Part shown: piece after piece, positions 7,119 to 16,042 of the stretch
Layout: each line of letters opens with the position of its first letter
How positions within the stretch are numbered: the stretch's first letter is position 1
DNA from: Polaribacter porphyrae
GTDB lineage: Bacteria; Bacteroidota; Bacteroidia; Flavobacteriales; Flavobacteriaceae
Direction of reading: 5' to 3'
Assembly: GCF_002954685.1 (NCBI RefSeq)
Contig: NZ_MSCN01000001.1
Location: forward strand, 186,001 to 250,000
DNA: 64,000 nt
Notes under the pieces: model-generated
Database searches by the model: none
What the model was told of the DNA's origin: nothing
What the model saw: the letters and a program-made list of their open reading frames with translations, nothing else
Translations under genes and position numbers: made by a program

Positions 7119-9560
7119 ATTTTTTTTATAGACGTCATATTACCTATTCCAATTCAGAAAACTTTTACGTATTCTGTTACAAATGAGGAAGCTAATTTCT
7201 TAAAAAAAGGAATGCGTGTTGCAGTTTCTTTTGGTAAAAGTAAAATTTATACAGGTTTGGTTTTTGATATTCATCAAAATGCCCCTACTTTATATGAAGC
7301 TAAAGATATTCATCAAATTTTAGACGAAAAACCAATTGTAAATGAAACTCAATTAAAACATTGGGAGTGGATTGCAAATTACTACATGTGTGCTTTAGGC
7401 GATGTGTATAGAGCCTCTTTACCATCAGCATTTTTGCTAGAAAGTGAAACTATTGTTTACAAAAATGAAGCTTTTTCTGATGAAGATATTCTTGAAGATG
7501 ATGAGTTTTTAATTTTTGAAGCTTTACAACATCAATCTCAATTAACTATTCATCAAATTGTAGACGTTTTAGGAAAAAAAAAAGTGATGCCTACTGTAAA
7601 TGGGTTGATAAAAAAAGCAGCTATATATATTAGAGAGCAGATCTATGAAACCTACAAACCAAAATTGGTAAAATATGTTTGTTTAAATGAGAACTATAAT
7701 TCTGATGAATCACTTAATAATTTATTATTAGAATTAGCAAGAGCAAAAAAACAAAAAGATGCAGTTTTAACTTTCTTTCAACTAGCATCAACTAAAAAGC
7801 CAATAAAAGTAAAAGATTTAGAAGCGAAAGCAAATGTTTCTTCCTCCATTTTAAAATCGTTGGTTGACAAGAATATCTTCGAATTTTATCACATTAAAAC
7901 AGATAGAATTAGTTTTAAAGGAGATACGAATGCTCTTAAAAACTTAAACGAATTTCAAGAAAAGGCATTAACTGAAATTAAAGAAACTTTTAAACAGAAA
8001 GATGTAACACTTTTACACGGAATTACAAGTTCTGGTAAAACAGAAGTGTATACAAAACTGATTCAAGAGGTTTTAGATGCTGGTAAACAAGTGTTATTTC
8101 TGTTGCCAGAAATTGCTTTAACCACACAAATTATTACACGTTTACAGTTTTATTTTGGAAACCAAATTTCGGTATTTCATTCTAAATATTCTATGAACGA
8201 AAGAGTAGAAGTGTGGAATAATGTGTTGGAAAATAAAAGTAAAGCACAAATAATTTTAGGAGCTCGTTCTTCTATATTTTTACCTTTTTCTGATTTAGGG
8301 TTGGTTGTTGTTGATGAAGAACACGAAACATCCTACAAACAATTTGAACCATCACCAAGATATAATGCTAGAGATGCAGCTATTGTTTTGGCAAAAATGT
8401 ATCAAGCAAAAATTTTGTTAGGTTCTGCAACTCCGTCTTTAGAAAGTTACTTTAATGCACAGCAAAATAAATATGGTTTTGTAGAATTAAACAGACGTTT
8501 TGGAAATGTTCAACTTCCAAAAATTGAGTTGATAGATGTAAAAGAAAAGCACAGAAAAAAGGAAATGAAAGGTCATTTTTCTGATAGAATGCTCAAACTA
8601 ATTCAAGAGGCTTTAGATGTAAAAGGACAAGTAATTTTGTTTCAAAACAGACGTGGATATTCCCCAATTGTAGAATGTAAAACGTGTGGAGTTTCTCCTC
8701 AATGCCCAAATTGCGATGTTTCTTTAACCTATCATAAATATAAACATGAATTACGTTGTCATTATTGCAACTATCAACGAGCAATGCCTAATTCTTGTTC
8801 AGCCTGTGGAAGTAATACTTTAGATACTAAAGGTTTTGGGACAGAGCAAATTGAGTTAGAATTAAAAGAACTATTCCCTGATTTTAAAATCGGTAGAATG
8901 GATTTGGATACTACTCGTGGCAAATTTGGTTATCAAAAAATAATTGGAGCATTTGAAGCTAGAGAAATTGATGTTCTAGTGGGTACACAAATGCTGTCTA
9001 AAGGTTTAGACTTTGACAATGTTTCTTTAGTAGGTATTTTAAATGCTGATACAATGCTCAATTTCCCAGATTTTAGAGCGCATGAAAGAGCATATCAAAT
9101 GATGGTGCAAGTTTCTGGAAGAGCAGGTAGAAGTATAAAACAAGGAAATGTAGCCATACAAACCTATAATCCTTATCACCAAATATTGCAACAAGTTTCT
9201 ACCACAAATTACAAAGCAATGTATAAAGAGCAGTTGCAAGAACGTTGGCAATACAAATATCCACCTTATTACAGGCTGATAAAAATCACGCTAAAACATA
9301 GAGATTATAATAAAGTTGAAAGTGGAATCAATTGGTTGTTTAAGGCTTTGTACAATTCTTTTGGCGAAAATGTTTTAGGACCAACAGCTCCTGCAGTTGC
9401 CAGAATTCGAAATCAATACATTAAGAATCTAGTAATTAAAATTCCACCAAAACAAAGTTTAGCAAATACAAAAAAACAAGTTTCAAAAATTAGAAATACC
9501 TTTGAAGCTGTTAAAGATTTTAGACCTATTCGTTTTATTATTGATGTGGATGCTTATTAG
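7119..9560 (+). CDS. priA: Primosomal protein N' (replication restart helicase PriA)
   Basis: An ATP-dependent 3'-5' helicase that reloads the replisome at stalled forks. Visible parts are a helicase motif I (GITSSGKTEVY), motif II DEEH, a cysteine-rich zinc region with repeated CxxC pairs (CKTCG, CPNCD, CHYCN, CSACG) and C-terminal helicase motifs (GTQMLSKGLDFDNV, QVSGRAGR). The first ATG (7212) would remove a well-conserved N-terminus. The frame upstream is open back to a stop at 7104 and encodes FFIDVILPIPIQKTFTYSV, the family's usual DNA-binding N-terminus. No ATG, GTG or TTG lies in that stretch. The best start is the ATT at 7119, giving 813 residues, the usual length. The start is inferred; the function is certain. 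Confidence 0.9.
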   Translation: MFFIDVILPIPIQKTFTYSVTNEEANFLKKGMRVAVSFGKSKIYTGLVFDIHQNAPTLYEAKDIHQILDEKPIVNETQLKHWEWIANYYMCALGDVYRASLPSAFLLESETIVYKNEAFSDEDILEDDEFLIFEALQHQSQLTIHQIVDVLGKKKVMPTVNGLIKKAAIYIREQIYETYKPKLVKYVCLNENYNSDESLNNLLLELARAKKQKDAVLTFFQLASTKKPIKVKDLEAKANVSSSILKSLVDKNIFEFYHIKTDRISFKGDTNALKNLNEFQEKALTEIKETFKQKDVTLLHGITSSGKTEVYTKLIQEVLDAGKQVLFLLPEIALTTQIITRLQFYFGNQISVFHSKYSMNERVEVWNNVLENKSKAQIILGARSSIFLPFSDLGLVVVDEEHETSYKQFEPSPRYNARDAAIVLAKMYQAKILLGSATPSLESYFNAQQNKYGFVELNRRFGNVQLPKIELIDVKEKHRKKEMKGHFSDRMLKLIQEALDVKGQVILFQNRRGYSPIVECKTCGVSPQCPNCDVSLTYHKYKHELRCHYCNYQRAMPNSCSACGSNTLDTKGFGTEQIELELKELFPDFKIGRMDLDTTRGKFGYQKIIGAFEAREIDVLVGTQMLSKGLDFDNVSLVGILNADTMLNFPDFRAHERAYQMMVQVSGRAGRSIKQGNVAIQTYNPYHQILQQVSTTNYKAMYKEQLQERWQYKYPPYYRLIKITLKHRDYNKVESGINWLFKALYNSFGENVLGPTAPAVARIRNQYIKNLVIKIPPKQSLANTKKQVSKIRNTFEAVKDFRPIRFIIDVDAY

Positions 9561-9593
9561 AAGCCCATCTTAATCTTCCCAAAGGGAAGAAAC
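9561..9593 (-). repeat. Dispersed palindromic repeat (TTCCCTTTGGGAA family), copy A
   Basis: Immediately after the priA stop. On the minus strand it contains TCTTCCCTTTGGGAAGA (stem 9574-9590, loop of three) followed by AAGATGGG. A related unit (TTCCCTTTGGGAA ... ATGGG) lies at 41271-41316, so this looks like a small dispersed repeat. The hairpin may also act as a terminator between the convergent genes. Confidence 0.5.
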
Positions 9594-9714
9594 ACTCTTT
9601 TGTTTATTTTTGAAATAACTTTATTTTCTCTCGATACTTTTATACGGTTTGACATTCTGAAAGAATCTCATAAAATGTACTAAAAATAACAATCTTCAAA
9701 GTTTAAGTTTTTCT

Positions 9715-10257
9715 TCATTTTAGTTTATCAATATTTACATTTTCAATATATAAATTTTGATCAAAAGGGTTTTTATTTTTCTTAAATTTTATCTCATATT
9801 CAATTCCATATACTTTACATATATTATCTAAATCTATTTTGTTTTTATAAATAACATCTTTCTGTTGTTTAAAGAATATTAGTGGACCTGTTCCTTTTGC
9901 TATTAAAAAAAAACCAATTAAAAATACAATTGATAAAACCAAAAACCCTGGTACTCCTAAAGAAAAGGGTACATACAATTTTGTGAAAAACAAATAATCT
10001 AAATAAAGTATTATGAATCCAATTAGAGGAAATAAAATCACACCACCAAATATATCAAACTTTCTGCTTGCTAATTTTTGATATTCAATATTAATTTGTC
10101 TAACCTTTTTTTCAAAAGATTTATTTAAATAAATCTTATCGCATTTTTTTTCAAAATAAGGTACTTCATCTGTTACTCCACAATAACTACCACTTTTAAA
10201 ATCTTTTTTTTGATATTCACATAAATTACAATGCTTATTAATTTCTTTTCTTCTCAT
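9715..10257 (-). CDS. Hypothetical membrane protein with N-terminal cysteine cluster
   Basis: A 180-residue protein that I do not recognise. The N-terminus has a CxxC pair (CNLC) with further cysteines around residues 27 and 39, a pattern that could bind zinc. Two strongly hydrophobic segments follow (about residues 68-91 and 96-118), then a lysine-rich hydrophilic tail. This suggests an inner-membrane hairpin protein with both ends in the cytoplasm. It lies 64 bases downstream of another membrane-protein gene on the same strand and may be cotranscribed with it. Composition is as AT-rich as the neighbours. Function is unknown. Confidence 0.6.
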   Translation of the reverse strand: MRRKEINKHCNLCEYQKKDFKSGSYCGVTDEVPYFEKKCDKIYLNKSFEKKVRQINIEYQKLASRKFDIFGGVILFPLIGFIILYLDYLFFTKLYVPFSLGVPGFLVLSIVFLIGFFLIAKGTGPLIFFKQQKDVIYKNKIDLDNICKVYGIEYEIKFKKNKNPFDQNLYIENVNIDKLK

Positions 10258-10321
10258 ACAATTCTTTCTATAATTATTGGAAATTTAAACTATAACTATA
10301 TTAGCTTTTTTTAAAATATGT

Positions 10322-11296
10322 TTAATCCATTAGTGATGGATAATTTTTTGTGATATTTAAAAAATATTGTTTCTTTTGTGAGTTTTGAAATAATATTAAA
10401 GTATCATTATTTATTTTATAACTAAATTCATTTTTTAACTCAATAATATTCATTTCTTTATTAAAATGAGATATCAAATCATCTCTAATATTATCAATTT
10501 CATCTTCATTTAAGTTCAACTTATTTATACTATCTTGTACTTTAAATGCACCTATTTCTGAATAATATTGAGAATCAAATTTAAATGCTTTTTGATTTTT
10601 ATTAATCTCATAAACACCAAAATAAGTTTTTTCTTCAAAATCTTTAATTTTCATTAGCATGAACTCATCAAAATAAATTTTAAAATAATTTTGATTAGGA
10701 TTAATTGCTTTCCATACTCCAATTAAATCATTTTGTTTGTTTGATTTTTTTATATCATTAATATTCACAAAAAGCAAAATTGGTAAAGCAAGTAGAGAAA
10801 GCCAATTACTTTGTAGCTTTAAATTAGTAGTTGTTTCTTTTTGAGAGAAATTAATTTTAAAAAAGTAATTTAAAAAACCACGCCAATCTGAAATTAAGAG
10901 GAAAAAACCCATCAAAGTTAAGCTTAAAGACATTAGTAAAGCTTCTTGACCTATTTCATAAAAAATATTTACTAGAAGAATATTTATCATAAATGAAAGT
11001 AACAGAATAGTGCCAATTCTTTCTGTTTTCCTAAATAGTATCAAGTTGCCTGCAAGAATTTGACATCCAGCTATTATTAAGCCATAAGTTCTTGAGTATC
11101 CAAAATAATACCAAGTAAGCATAAACCCATCATAATGACTAATATTATAATCTGCTTCATAAACAGGCCCAAAATGAAATTGAGTTTTGAAAATTTTTGC
11201 CAATGCATAAGAAAACATTTGATAGGCAACAAAATACTTACAAATTAATCTCAATATTTGTATTGAAATTGACTTTATGTTTTTTTCAATATCCAT
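10322..11296 (-). CDS. Hypothetical polytopic membrane protein, DoxX-like N-terminal region
   Basis: A 324-residue protein. The first half carries four or five hydrophobic segments. Their order and spacing resemble DoxX-type membrane proteins (KYFVAYQMFSYALAKI, then YGLIIAGCQILAGNLILF and YEIGQEALLMSLSLTLMGFF). After a last hydrophobic segment near residue 170, the C-terminal 140 residues are soluble and beta-rich (GVWKAINPNQNYFKIYFDE), like a small lipocalin-type domain. It lies 31 bases downstream of the CarboxypepD_reg gene on the same strand. Function is unknown; the DoxX resemblance is a weak family guess. Confidence 0.6.
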   Translation of the reverse strand: MDIEKNIKSISIQILRLICKYFVAYQMFSYALAKIFKTQFHFGPVYEADYNISHYDGFMLTWYYFGYSRTYGLIIAGCQILAGNLILFRKTERIGTILLLSFMINILLVNIFYEIGQEALLMSLSLTLMGFFLLISDWRGFLNYFFKINFSQKETTTNLKLQSNWLSLLALPILLFVNINDIKKSNKQNDLIGVWKAINPNQNYFKIYFDEFMLMKIKDFEEKTYFGVYEINKNQKAFKFDSQYYSEIGAFKVQDSINKLNLNEDEIDNIRDDLISHFNKEMNIIELKNEFSYKINNDTLILFQNSQKKQYFLNITKNYPSLMD

Positions 11297-11327
11297 AATT
11301 TTTTTAAGGAGTTTATATTTCTTTCAA

Positions 11328-12965
11328 TTATCTCAAAAATCTACGATTCAATTTTAACAACTGAAATTTTTTATCTTTTTGAATAAAATCAAAAATAGCT
11401 GTTTTTTTGGTTTGGTTTGGTCTACCCCAATTGTAATAGGTAGTTATTTTAAAAACGGTAGGTTTGTATTGCTTGTTGCCTAAATAGGTGAGGTTTACTA
11501 AATAATTACCATAATTTAATTGATTTATAAAAATTTCTTTAGAAGTATAGCCTTTCTTTTTTTGATCTTCAATTAAACCTTGATTTTGAACTAATGAATT
11601 TTCAATTTCAAAAACATCTAAATTAGGGTTTACAAACTCAATAATGAATTCAGCTTCAGTTGTATTCCATTCAAAAACAATTCTAACATCTCTAGCGATA
11701 TTTTTATAAGAGTTTTCAATTTTAATTTTTGGTAAATTAGTTCTATCAATTGAATCTAAATTATAGGTTGAAACGATTTCAGATGTAATAATTTCTCCAA
11801 TATCATTGTCATCAATTTTAAAACCTTTTTTAAAAAAATATCTGTAGGTTAACCATACATTTCTGTATTTTTTTGATCCTAAAAAAGCATTCGCCAAATC
11901 TCTATAAGATTGATGATGTTTAGGTCTTAATTTTACCAACTTTTTATAAATTTCTAAAGCTTTTTGTTTTTCATTAATTTCTAAATATTTATAGGCAATT
12001 GCCTTTAAATCTTCTGGATTATCAAAAGACATTGATTCAAAATCTGATAGAATATTTAATAAAAAAGGTTTACTATCTTTTTTCTTTTTATACGTATTGA
12101 ATAATGTAAAATAAAAATTAGTGATATTTTTATCTACTGCATTTGTTTTCTTATACAAATCAAAAGCTTCTTTAGGTTTTAATCTTTTATATTTATCTAA
12201 AAAAGGATAATTAATTCTAACTTTTTTATATGAGATTGCATCATGATTATAGTAGTCGCTATCATTAAAATAATAGTTGGCAAAATCAATATCATTAACC
12301 TTTTTGTAATCAATATTTGTATTTACAGTTATTACAGGTCTTTTCTTATCATAATTAAAAATTAAAACTTCTTTAACCTCTAAAATAAAAATATCGAAAG
12401 GAATATCGAAAGAAACATTATCAATAACCCAAACCACAGGGCCATTCATTTCCTTACCTTTTATATAAGTAATTTCTTCACCATAATCGTTATAACGAAT
12501 TAATAAAAAAGGTGCTTTCTTTTGTATAGCTTTAGTTATAGACAAACCATTCTCGTTCAATTCAGAGCCCTTAATTTTAGTGATTAAAGAGATATCTTTA
12601 TATTCACCAATATTAGTTTCACCAAGTTTTATTACTTTACCAGATTGAATTTGTGTGATAGTATTTCTTATTTTTAAATCTATATTTAAAATAGAAGTAA
12701 CATCTTCAATCAATACCTCTATTTTCTCTAAACCCACATAGCTAAAACTTAAAGTTTCACCAACTTTTACCTTAATTTTATACGAACCTTTAGTATCAGA
12801 AACAGAAAATCGAATAGTGTTTTTAACAAATATACTTACGTTTTCGAGTGGCTTATTCTTGTAGTTTATGAATCCTGAAACTGTTTTGTAGTCTAAATTT
12901 TGTGGGGCTTGAGCAAAAAAATAAATAGGAATTAGAAATAAAAATAAAATTAGTTTATTAGTCAT
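11328..12965 (-). CDS. Secreted protein with carboxypeptidase-like regulatory domain and TPR-like repeats
   Basis: The ATG at 12965 is preferred over an upstream TTG because it directly begins a signal peptide (MTNKLILFLFLIPIYFFAQA). The next ~75 residues form a CarboxypepD_reg-like beta-sandwich (VSGFINYKNKPLENVSIFV ... LSFSYVGLEKIEV), as found in front of TonB-dependent receptors. A plug-like region follows (GLSITKAIQKKAPFLL ... VVWVIDN), then TPR-like helices (LEINEKQKALEIYKKL). No beta-barrel is present. The protein is probably periplasmic or outer-membrane associated. Such barrel-less relatives are common in Flavobacteriaceae, and their role is unknown. Confidence 0.7.
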   Translation of the reverse strand: MTNKLILFLFLIPIYFFAQAPQNLDYKTVSGFINYKNKPLENVSIFVKNTIRFSVSDTKGSYKIKVKVGETLSFSYVGLEKIEVLIEDVTSILNIDLKIRNTITQIQSGKVIKLGETNIGEYKDISLITKIKGSELNENGLSITKAIQKKAPFLLIRYNDYGEEITYIKGKEMNGPVVWVIDNVSFDIPFDIFILEVKEVLIFNYDKKRPVITVNTNIDYKKVNDIDFANYYFNDSDYYNHDAISYKKVRINYPFLDKYKRLKPKEAFDLYKKTNAVDKNITNFYFTLFNTYKKKKDSKPFLLNILSDFESMSFDNPEDLKAIAYKYLEINEKQKALEIYKKLVKLRPKHHQSYRDLANAFLGSKKYRNVWLTYRYFFKKGFKIDDNDIGEIITSEIVSTYNLDSIDRTNLPKIKIENSYKNIARDVRIVFEWNTTEAEFIIEFVNPNLDVFEIENSLVQNQGLIEDQKKKGYTSKEIFINQLNYGNYLVNLTYLGNKQYKPTVFKITTYYNWGRPNQTKKTAIFDFIQKDKKFQLLKLNRRFLR

Positions 12966-13318
12966 ATTTGGTTTTTGCAATAAGCATCAAAATTTATGCC
13001 TAATGTATAAATTATAAATTTCAACCTAAAATAATTGCTTATGTTATGTAAAGAATATCTAAATATTATTTATCTGTTTAATTCTTAATGAGTTAGTTCT
13101 TTTTCTTTAATTGTAATAGTTTTGTCGTCTTATAAATCATCTGAATGCTATTAATTAAACCTTCTGTTTATAAATTTTTCATAGAATACGAAAGTTTTTA
13201 AGGTTGATTTATTTGGGTTTAGCTAATATAATTAAATAAAAATAATACCCAAAGCAACCTTTTTTTAAACCTTGTAGTCTATATATTTGTAAGGCAATTA
13301 AAACCGAAATCAATAGGC
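12966..13318. other. Intergenic region between divergent genes
   Basis: About 350 bases of very AT-rich DNA separating the CarboxypepD_reg gene (minus) from the sigma-factor operon (plus). Apart from the TATATTTG promoter element near its right end I see no gene, tRNA, repeat or strong hairpin. Confidence 0.6.
13282..13289 (+). promoter_or_regulatory. Candidate -7 promoter element of the ECF sigma operon
   Basis: TATATTTG matches TAnnTTTG and would give a start near 13295, about 24 bases before the sigma-factor start codon. No good -33 TTG is seen. Confidence 0.45.
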
Positions 13319-13879
13319 TTGAAAATTATCAACTTGCATAACCAACAAAAATCGCTAATTAAAAAAGCGATTGCCAACAATAGAGAAGCGCAACAACAAT
13401 TGTTTGAGCAACATTCGCCTAAAATGTTGGGAGTTTGCAGGCAATATGTAAAAGATTTACATCATGCAGAAGATTTGTTATTGCAAGGTTTTTTAAAGGT
13501 TTTTACAAACTTACACAAGTTCGAACATAAAGGTAGTTTTGAAGGTTGGATAAGAAGAATAATGGTAAATACCTGTATTTCTTATCTCCGAAAAAAAAAT
13601 GTGATTAATTTATCTGATGAAGACTATGTTTTTAATGATGCAGCAACAGAAAGTTTAGAAAACACAGCTGTAGAAGACATTCAGAAACTGATAGATCAAT
13701 TACCAGAAGGTTACAAAATGGTGTTTAATTTATTCGCTATAGAAGGTTACAAACATTCAGAAATTGCAACACAATTAGGCATTACTGAAAGTACATCGAA
13801 ATCGCAATTGTTTAAGGCACGTAAATTATTGCAACAAAATTATATTAGAATGAATAAAGCAGTTCATGAAGACAAATAA
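13319..13879 (+). CDS. ECF-type RNA polymerase sigma factor
   Basis: A 186-residue group 4 sigma factor. Region 2 is AAQQQLFEQHS-like at residues ~23-33, followed by HHAEDLLLQGFLKVF and the GSFEGWIRRIMVN segment. Region 4 carries the helix-turn-helix GYKHSEIATQLGITESTSKS. The start is a TTG (first residues MKIINLHNQQ), which fits the family's usual N-terminus; no in-frame ATG precedes region 2. The next gene overlaps it by 14 bases and encodes a membrane-anchored partner, so this is a sigma/anti-sigma-like operon. The third gene, an outer-membrane protein, may be both target and cotranscribed member. Confidence 0.88.
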   Translation: MKIINLHNQQKSLIKKAIANNREAQQQLFEQHSPKMLGVCRQYVKDLHHAEDLLLQGFLKVFTNLHKFEHKGSFEGWIRRIMVNTCISYLRKKNVINLSDEDYVFNDAATESLENTAVEDIQKLIDQLPEGYKMVFNLFAIEGYKHSEIATQLGITESTSKSQLFKARKLLQQNYIRMNKAVHEDK

Positions 13880-14666
13880 TATTGATAAAAATATAAAACA
13901 AAAACTAGAAAACAGAACGTTTACACCATCTGCTTCAGCTTGGGAACGCCTCTCTGTTCAATTAGATGAACAATCTGTTGAAAAGAAAAAAGGCTGGTTT
14001 TTTTATATAGGCATAGCAGCAAGTATTTTGTTTTTGGTTTCTATAGGGATTCAGTTTTTTTCTTCTGAAACAGAAGTTGTAAAACCAAAAGAAGAGCTTG
14101 TAATAACACCCACAAATAAGAAAGAAATTGATAAAAAAATAGATAAACTTATTAATGAAATTCCTATTCAAGAAGCCATTGTTAAAAAGAATGAAGTTGA
14201 AGTAAAGAAAGAGATTATTCACACGCCTGTTACTGCAAAAAAGAATATAATTGTTAATAAGAAAAGTGAGAACAAGAACTTTACAAATAAAAAAATAATT
14301 GCAAAAACAGATACTCCAAAAAAAATAAATAAGGATGAAACATCAACAGAAAAAATAAAAGTAAATATCTTAAAACAAGACCCAAATAGTGTCATAAAAG
14401 TTAATGCAGATGACCTGTTATTTGCAGTAACACATTCGCCAAAAGAAGTGAAAGCTTATTATGCCAAATATAATGTGAATAGAGAAGATGTTTTAAAAAC
14501 GATTAAAAGTGAGCTCAAAAAATCGAATATTAGAATAAACCCGAATACTATTTTAGCAGAAGTAGAACGCTCTATAGATGATGAAGATTTTCAGAACAAT
14601 TTCATGAAATCTTTAAAAAGAAAAGTTTCTGATATTGCAAGTGCCATTGCAAGTAGAAATGATTAA
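13866..14666 (+). CDS. Membrane-anchored protein, probable anti-sigma-factor-like partner
   Basis: A 266-residue protein. The short cytoplasmic N-terminus contains FTPSASAWERLSVQLDE, a pattern typical of proteins encoded next to flavobacterial ECF sigma factors. One transmembrane segment (about residues 42-62, GWFFYIGIAASILFLVSIG) follows. A long lysine-rich, low-complexity periplasmic linker then leads to a folded C-terminal part (DDLLFAVTHSPKEVKAYYAKY onward). It overlaps the sigma gene by 14 bases. The topology and context suggest that it binds and restrains the sigma factor, but no classical anti-sigma zinc motif is seen. The function is inferred. Confidence 0.65.
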   Translation: MKTNNIDKNIKQKLENRTFTPSASAWERLSVQLDEQSVEKKKGWFFYIGIAASILFLVSIGIQFFSSETEVVKPKEELVITPTNKKEIDKKIDKLINEIPIQEAIVKKNEVEVKKEIIHTPVTAKKNIIVNKKSENKNFTNKKIIAKTDTPKKINKDETSTEKIKVNILKQDPNSVIKVNADDLLFAVTHSPKEVKAYYAKYNVNREDVLKTIKSELKKSNIRINPNTILAEVERSIDDEDFQNNFMKSLKRKVSDIASAIASRND

Positions 14667-14672
14667 AAAAAC

Positions 14673-14747
14673 GTCATTGCGAGTTTACGAAGCAATCTTA
14701 AATTCAAATAAGTCAGATTACTTCAATTTTTCCTCATTCCTAATGAC
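14673..14747. repeat. Palindromic dispersed repeat of the GTCATTGCGAG type
   Basis: The unit begins GTCATTGCGAG, continues ACGAAGCAATCT, and is followed after a spacer by AGATTACTTC and CTCATTCCTAATGAC. The two halves are inverted: GAAGCAATCT pairs with AGATTACTTC, and GTCATT with AATGAC. This is the widely dispersed bacterial small palindromic repeat whose consensus contains GTCATTGCGAGG...GAAGCAATCT. It lies between two genes of the sigma operon and can form a large mRNA hairpin. Confidence 0.7.
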
Positions 14748-14786
14748 AAAAATATAAAATAAACAAAAAACTTAAAACACATAAAA

Positions 14787-15908
14787 ATGAAAAGAATACT
14801 ACTTATACTAGTGTTGTTATGTACAACTATTGCCAATTCTCAAGAAAGAACTTTCGAGAAAGAAGTGAGTAAAATATCAAAAAGAATAGAAAGAATTACC
14901 AAACAACAAAAAGATTCTTTAAAACAAAAAGTAATCGCTATTGATAAGCGTTTAGAAAAAGGAGAAATTACTAAAACCACAGCAGAAACTTTAAAAAAAG
15001 AAGTTGCTTCTTATCACGCAAGAAAAATTGAAAAATTAGTTGGAGAGCAAGAGCGTTTATTACAATTGTTGGTACAAGATAAAACCAATGGTAAAATTGC
15101 GAGTTCAGAAGAAAATTACAAAGAGAAAAAAGATGATTACTATGATGATGATAATACATTTACTATTGGTAATAAAACTTTTAGATTTAATATTAGTGAA
15201 GGCGATAAAGACGAAAATGAAAGACGAAAAAAAAGACGTTGGAAACGCAAAAACAAATACCAAAGAAGTACAACAACACAATTCGTATTTGCAATGGGTA
15301 TAAATAATGCGTTGACTAATAATAATTTATCGTCATTAGACAATTCTAACTACCAAATTGGACGTTCACGTTTTTACGAATTAGGGTGGACATGGAAAAC
15401 ACGCTTTACAAAAAGACCAAGTCAACTTTACTTTAAATATGGAGTTTCTTTCTTGTGGAATAATTTGCGTTTAAAAGACAATCAAATTCATGTTAAAAAC
15501 GGAAATACTACAGATATTCAAGTCTTTCCAAATCAATTATCAGAGAGTAGATTGCGTCATGTACAAATGAATTTTCCTTTACATTTAGAGTGGGATTTAT
15601 CTAAAAACCGAAGATATAGTGATGGTAGAGTTAGAGATAGAACAAACAATTCATTTCGTTTAGGAATTGGAGGTTTTGTAGGGTTTAAGTTAGGTACAAG
15701 ACAGTATTTGGAATATAGAGATGTAAATAATGTTGAGGTAGAGGAAATTCAGTTTGATAATTTTAATATGAATACTTTTAACTACGGAGTCAGTGGATAT
15801 TTAGGCTATGAAGATGTGAGTTTATACGTAAAATACGATTTAAACCCATTATTTCAAAACACAGAAGTTAGAAATATCTCAATAGGTTTACGTTTAGATT
15901 TAGATTAA
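14787..15908 (+). CDS. Outer-membrane beta-barrel family protein with N-terminal coiled coil
   Basis: A 373-residue protein with a signal peptide (MKRILLILVLLCTTIANS, cleaved before QERTF). A charged helical region of ~80 residues (SKISKRIERITKQQKDSL ...) is likely coiled coil, followed by an acidic/basic low-complexity stretch (KKDDYYDDDN; KKRRWKRK). The C-terminal ~220 residues have alternating beta-strand character (RFYELGWTWKTRFTK; LYFKYGVSFLWNN; SLYVKYDLNPLF), as in small outer-membrane barrels. It is third in the sigma-factor operon, 120 bases after the anti-sigma-like gene. It is a likely envelope component controlled by that sigma factor (inference). Confidence 0.7.
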   Translation: MKRILLILVLLCTTIANSQERTFEKEVSKISKRIERITKQQKDSLKQKVIAIDKRLEKGEITKTTAETLKKEVASYHARKIEKLVGEQERLLQLLVQDKTNGKIASSEENYKEKKDDYYDDDNTFTIGNKTFRFNISEGDKDENERRKKRRWKRKNKYQRSTTTQFVFAMGINNALTNNNLSSLDNSNYQIGRSRFYELGWTWKTRFTKRPSQLYFKYGVSFLWNNLRLKDNQIHVKNGNTTDIQVFPNQLSESRLRHVQMNFPLHLEWDLSKNRRYSDGRVRDRTNNSFRLGIGGFVGFKLGTRQYLEYRDVNNVEVEEIQFDNFNMNTFNYGVSGYLGYEDVSLYVKYDLNPLFQNTEVRNISIGLRLDLD

Positions 15909-16001
15909 TATTTTTTATATACTTAATTATTTTTATAAAATATTATTTATCTCATAAATATCTATTTGATAAAATAAGAAAATCATAAAAATAACAGATA
16001 C

Positions 16002-16042
16002 AATTCCTTTTGTTATATTTTTAACAAAAGGAATTTTATTTT
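16002..16042 (+). terminator. Strong hairpin with T tract upstream of ald
   Basis: A perfect 14-base inverted repeat (AATTCCTTTTGTTA ... TAACAAAAGGAATT) with a six-base loop, followed by TTATTTTT. It ends about 30 bases before the ald ATG. It could terminate the operon ending at 15908 or act as a leader attenuator for ald. Confidence 0.75.

Noticed and set aside
13962..14222. Open frame antisense to the anti-sigma-like gene
   Set aside because: The Asn/Phe-rich product mirrors the Lys-rich sense strand; there is no promoter or family.
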